From: a bacterium
Lineage (GTDB): Bacteria > Vulcanimicrobiota > Xenobia > Xenobiales > JADMJV01
Direction of reading: 5' to 3'
Assembly (NCBI GenBank): GCA_018266105.1
Contig: JAFEBA010000021.1
Coordinates: 58,299-122,298 of the forward strand
Length of the DNA stretch: 64,000 bases
The notes beneath the pieces were generated by a model. That model had not been told where the DNA came from. It was given only the letters and a program-made list of their open reading frames with translations, and did no database searches. The number at the start of each line of letters is the position of its first letter. The first letter of the stretch is position 1. A program made the position numbers and the translations under genes. This document shows, in pieces, positions 61,480 through 64,000 of the stretch.

Positions 61480-61787
61480 GAGATTTCAAGCTCGACTATC
61501 TGGTGATCGGCCAGCTTGAAGGAATACTGGAGTTCAACGGGACTGCCGGGAAAGTTGCCGGTGACCCGGCTGGTGACCACCCATTTTTCATCGTGCCGTT
61601 CCACAGCCAGCGGCTGGTTGGTGTAGTTGTATTTGCGAGCCGTTGCCTCCCGCCATTGGCGAACCGCGGGGCGGCCCTGGTAGGTGCTACCTTCATCGCG
61701 CACCACGCCATGCTTATGAAAGCAATCAGCGGATGCGTGATCGGCCGCAAAATAGGCGGCCACAGGCTCAGGTAAATCAAGGAACAT
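61476..61787 (-). CDS. SnoaL-like (NTF2-fold) protein
   Basis: 103-residue NTF2-fold protein: [20 protein letters not shown] then [20 protein letters not shown] and the C-terminal [20 protein letters not shown]. Members are small cyclases, isomerases or binding proteins. It starts the pair with the SDR gene (4-bp overlap) and lies 65 bp from the divergent HxlR gene. Role unknown, likely in the same stress or metabolic response as the SDR. Confidence 0.85.
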   Translation of the reverse strand: MFLDLPEPVAAYFAADHASADCFHKHGVVRDEGSTYQGRPAVRQWREATARKYNYTNQPLAVERHDEKWVVTSRVTGNFPGSPVELQYSFKLADHQIVELEIS

Positions 61788-61852
61788 GGAAAACTCCTAA
61801 GGTGAACTGGGCGTAGCGCTTTGCTTCCACAGCATGACGGTATAAGGCCAAA

Positions 61853-62236
61853 ATGACAAGAACGCACCAGAAAGTAAGCCACTTACGAAAAAGTAATGGC
61901 ACCTACACCCCTGTCAGCGCGGCTCAAGGGGTCGAGCACGCCCTTTCGATGCTCTCCGGCCGCTGGAAGCTGTTGATACTTTTCCACCTTTTCGGTGGGC
62001 AGGTGCAGCGCTTCTCGGACCTGGAGCGGCTCATGCCAGATGTTTCCCAAAAGATGCTGGCCCAGCAATTACGCCAATTGGAAAAGGACGGGATGGTCCT
62101 GCGCGTCGTGCATCCGATGGTCCCGCCCAAGGTCGAATACCGACTTACCGACTGGGGACAGTCCCTGTGCCCTGCCCTGGATGCGCTGCTGGCCTGGTCT
62201 GAGGAAAAACCTGCTGCGGCGGCGGGTGCGCTCTAG
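61853..62236 (+). CDS. HxlR-family transcriptional regulator
   Basis: 127 residues, winged-helix repressor/activator. The family core VEHALSMLSGRWKLLILFHL near residue 27, FSDLERLMPDVSQKMLAQQL and LRQLEKDGMVLRVV follow. The N-terminal Cys of thiol-sensing members (YodB, HypR, QorR) is absent: MTRTHQKVSHLRKSNGTYTP has none. AAGG lies 5 bp before the ATG. An inverted repeat (GTAAG-CCA-CTTAC) lies inside its N-terminal codons, a candidate operator or coincidence. It probably regulates the divergent SDR and SnoaL-like genes. Confidence 0.9.
   Translation: MTRTHQKVSHLRKSNGTYTPVSAAQGVEHALSMLSGRWKLLILFHLFGGQVQRFSDLERLMPDVSQKMLAQQLRQLEKDGMVLRVVHPMVPPKVEYRLTDWGQSLCPALDALLAWSEEKPAAAAGAL
61874..61886. 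promoter_or_regulatory. Inverted repeat GTAAG-CCA-CTTAC near the HxlR start
   Basis: Exact 5-bp inverted repeat within the first codons of the HxlR gene. A third GTAA follows at 61892. Operator role is speculative. Confidence 0.25.
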
Positions 62237-62382
62237 CCCTGGGAACCTGAATTACCGACGTTGCTCCCACCTGGTGGCTGTAATCCGTGGTCATGAAGCC
62301 GGAGGAATCGGCAAAAGCTCGATCTCTCAATCTGCCCGAAGCGATTCTTGGCTGAGCAGGCCGAGCATCCCAGGTGTGGGCT

Positions 62383-62688
62383 CTAAGGCCGTCTGAGCGG
62401 TCGAACAAGCGCGGCGTCCAGCCGATTTCCGTAGCGGTTGACCTGTTTCTGCAGGTAGGCTTTGTCATCCGCGGTGGCGTGCAGAGCCGTGAAACGGATG
62501 TCCCAGCCTGGATATAAGTGGGAAAATGGGAAATGGTCAGCCAGGTTCTGCATTCCGCGCCGGAGCGCAGCCTTGTTCAGGCTGCCCAACTCCTCCTCGG
62601 CCTGACTGGCACCACCGCCTGCGTAGCCGGCCAGATCGAGGCAGCCCAAAGCGTATCCAGCGTGCTTGCCAAACTGCGGGTCCAACAC
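62383..62688 (-). CDS. Short hypothetical protein, possibly a remnant
   Basis: 101 residues from a GTG at 62688: LDPQFGKHAGYALGCLDLAG then SQAEEELGSLNKAALRRGMQ and HFPFSHLYPGWDIRFTALHA. The frame stays open for about 22 codons upstream (through YNRWGGNLAQRKAFLADATR) to a stop near 62757, without any ATG. The sequence looks protein-like, but the lack of an ATG and the position between recQ and HxlR suggest either a GTG-started gene or the end of a decayed longer one. No family recognised. Confidence 0.38.
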   Translation of the reverse strand: MLDPQFGKHAGYALGCLDLAGYAGGGASQAEEELGSLNKAALRRGMQNLADHFPFSHLYPGWDIRFTALHATADDKAYLQKQVNRYGNRLDAALVRPLRRP

Positions 62689-62781
62689 TCGGGTAGCGTC
62701 TGCCAGGAAGGCCTTGCGCTGGGCCAGATTGCCACCCCAGCGATTATAGATTTACGTTTTAAGAATTCGGGCGCCCGCACT

Positions 62782-64000
62782 CTAGTCTTCGCTGGGCAGA
62801 TCGTCCTGGTGGATGGCCAGCAAGAAGGTTTCGCCGTAGCGGTTGAGCTTGGATTCACCCACCCCGCTGATGCGGCGCATCTCATCCAGACTGCCGGGTT
62901 TGCGTTCGGCCATCTCGTAGAGAGTCGAGTCGTGAAAGATGACATAGGGGGGCACGCTCTGCTCACGGGCCAGACGCAATCGGGTCTCCCGCAATCGCTC
63001 AAAGAGCGGACTGGACTGGCGCACGGGGGCCAGGGCCTTGGCCGAAGCAGCCTTGGCCTGAGCGTCACGCCGCAGTTGAAGCGACTCCTGCCCTTTCAAC
63101 AAAGCGGCACTGCTGGGAGTGAAGTGCAGACCCCCGTGGCCTTCCATGTTCACTTCCAGAAAACCGTGAGCCACCAACTGTCGAAAAACCGAGTGCCATT
63201 CCTTATCACTCAGCTCCTTGCCCACTCCGAAGGTCGGAAGCTGGGCGTGACCGTTACTCTGCATTCGAGGCTCAAGCTGCCCTCGCAGCAGCTGGGACAG
63301 ATAACCGACCCCGAAGCGCTGACCGGTGCGATAAACGGCCGACAGGGCCTTCTGAGCCACCACCGTGGCATCCCAGCTCTCGACCGGCTGCAGACAGGTG
63401 TCGCAGTTGCCGCAGGGCTCACAGCTATCTCCAAAATATTCCAGCAGCACCTGACGCCGGCACCGGATGGTTTCACAAAGGCCCAGTAACGAACGCAGCT
63501 TCAAGCGCTCGAGCTGTTTGATGGCCGGAGGCGACTGAGATTGCTCCATCATTTGCAATAGCGTCACCGAGTCATTTAAGCCGTAGAGCATAAAGGCTTC
63601 CGAGGGCAGGCCGTCACGCCCGGCTCTCCCCGTTTCCTGGTAGTATGCCTCGATCGATTTGGGCATATCCAAATGCATCACGTAGCGCACGTCCGGCTTA
63701 TCCACGCCCATTCCGAAGGCAATTGTGGCCACCATCACCTGGCACTCATTGGTCTGGAATTTACGCTGGTGTTGCTGACGGATGGAAGAGTCCAGCCCGG
63801 CGTGGTAAGGCAGGGCACGAAATCCCTGCATCGTCAACCACTGTGCCGTTTCCTCCACTTTCCGCCGAGACAGACAATAGACGATGCCGCTGGCGTCCGT
63901 TGGCTGGCGCTCCAGGAAGCGTTGGGCCTGCTGCTTCTCCTGATGGCGCAACTGAATATTGTAGCGGATATTGGGGCGGTCAAAGCCACCCAGGAAGGTG
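62782..64000 (-). CDS. recQ: ATP-dependent DNA helicase RecQ, C-terminal part, gene continues past window
   Basis: 3'-to-5' DNA helicase. The visible part begins within the helicase core (FDRPNIRYN), shows motif V IAFGMGVDKPDVRYV, motif VI QETGRAGRDGLPSEAF, the zinc-binding cluster CRRQVLLEYFGDSCEPCGNC, a winged-helix RQC domain, and a C-terminal HRDC domain near SPLFERLRETRLRLAREQSV then PPYVIFHDSTLYEMAERKPG and GVGESKLNRYGETFL. The first 17 codons of the open frame, including a TTG near 63951, are an internal point: the gene runs off the right edge. Confidence 0.95.
   Translation of the reverse strand, partial: TFLGGFDRPNIRYNIQLRHQEKQQAQRFLERQPTDASGIVYCLSRRKVEETAQWLTMQGFRALPYHAGLDSSIRQQHQRKFQTNECQVMVATIAFGMGVDKPDVRYVMHLDMPKSIEAYYQETGRAGRDGLPSEAFMLYGLNDSVTLLQMMEQSQSPPAIKQLERLKLRSLLGLCETIRCRRQVLLEYFGDSCEPCGNCDTCLQPVESWDATVVAQKALSAVYRTGQRFGVGYLSQLLRGQLEPRMQSNGHAQLPTFGVGKELSDKEWHSVFRQLVAHGFLEVNMEGHGGLHFTPSSAALLKGQESLQLRRDAQAKAASAKALAPVRQSSPLFERLRETRLRLAREQSVPPYVIFHDSTLYEMAERKPGSLDEMRRISGVGESKLNRYGETFLLAIHQDDLPSED

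Noticed and set aside
62237..62382. 146-bp gap after the HxlR gene
   Set aside because: No ORF, hairpin or RNA gene that I can support.
62518..63489. 323-codon plus-strand ORF opposite recQ
   Set aside because: Shadow of recQ codons; no family signal, whereas the minus strand carries full RecQ motifs.

Overview
The window is a GC-rich, densely coded bacterial chromosome segment of about 62 genes. It has many 1-4 bp stop/start overlaps, no rRNA or tRNA that I can see, no CRISPR array and no insertion sequence. It looks like core chromosome of a free-living, respiring bacterium: complex I genes, haem and prenyl-quinone synthesis, competence, SMC/ParB, two-component systems, PilZ proteins and glutathione S-transferases. 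The YidC is short and lacks the periplasmic domain, KhpB lacks a Jag-N domain, and TTG starts are common on core genes. Together these suggest a lineage outside the Proteobacteria, perhaps a deep-branching group such as Armatimonadota or Eremiobacterota. That placement is inference only; no marker was compared with a database.

1-8.5 kb: end of an M29 aminopeptidase and a YgjP-type metallopeptidase on the plus strand, then a minus-strand respiratory cluster running hemL, a polyprenyl diphosphate synthase and nuoA-B-C-D-H-J-K. The nuoI, nuoEFG and nuoLMN genes are absent here. 8.5-17.6 kb: a ComEC-like channel with a degenerate C-terminus, a membrane protein with a GspF-like N-domain, smc, a TIM-barrel-like protein, a DUF4127 protein and a TerC protein. 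17.5-22.7 kb: an amidase, a MarR-type regulator with two matching operators controlling a hydrolase and ring-cleavage dioxygenase pair (an MhqR/MhqD/MhqO-like locus), then an Asr-like periplasmic peptide with an attenuating terminator ahead of an OmpR/histidine kinase pair. 22.6-27.4 kb: an orphan GspF-like protein and a 1172-residue GlmS-like protein.

27.4-33.5 kb: the classic rpmH-rnpA-yidD-yidC-khpB-mnmE-mnmG-rsmG cluster, without dnaA or parAB. 33.5-37.6 kb: two adjacent genes sharing an undescribed helical module. One of them carries a long acidic region, an 11-unit 16-residue repeat and two PilZ domains. 37.6-42.6 kb: glutaredoxin, a small membrane protein, dnaX, a stand-alone receiver, ybaB, recR and an NDUFA9-like reductase. 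42.5-47.2 kb: a TPR protein, an ABC-2-like membrane protein, a hypothetical protein, and parB with a parS site abutting its start codon. 47.2-51.1 kb: two GSTs, lon with a strong terminator, and a 32-residue membrane peptide.

51.1-58.4 kb: an unknown protein, thrS without a TGS domain coupled to a 103-residue protein, an ECF S-component overlapping a URO-D-like gene tail to tail, a TPR/SEC-C protein and a secreted protein. 58.4-64 kb: a fused alpha/beta 2-oxo acid dehydrogenase E1, an SDR/SnoaL-like pair divergent from an HxlR regulator, an uncertain short ORF, and recQ running off the right edge.

The most unusual signals are the shared module, repeat and double-PilZ pair (33.5-37.6 kb), the giant GlmS-like protein, the Asr-like peptide with 11-bp-phased repeats beside a two-component system, the two-operator MarR quinone-stress-like locus, and the parS-parB junction. 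All residue positions are approximate and were read by eye.
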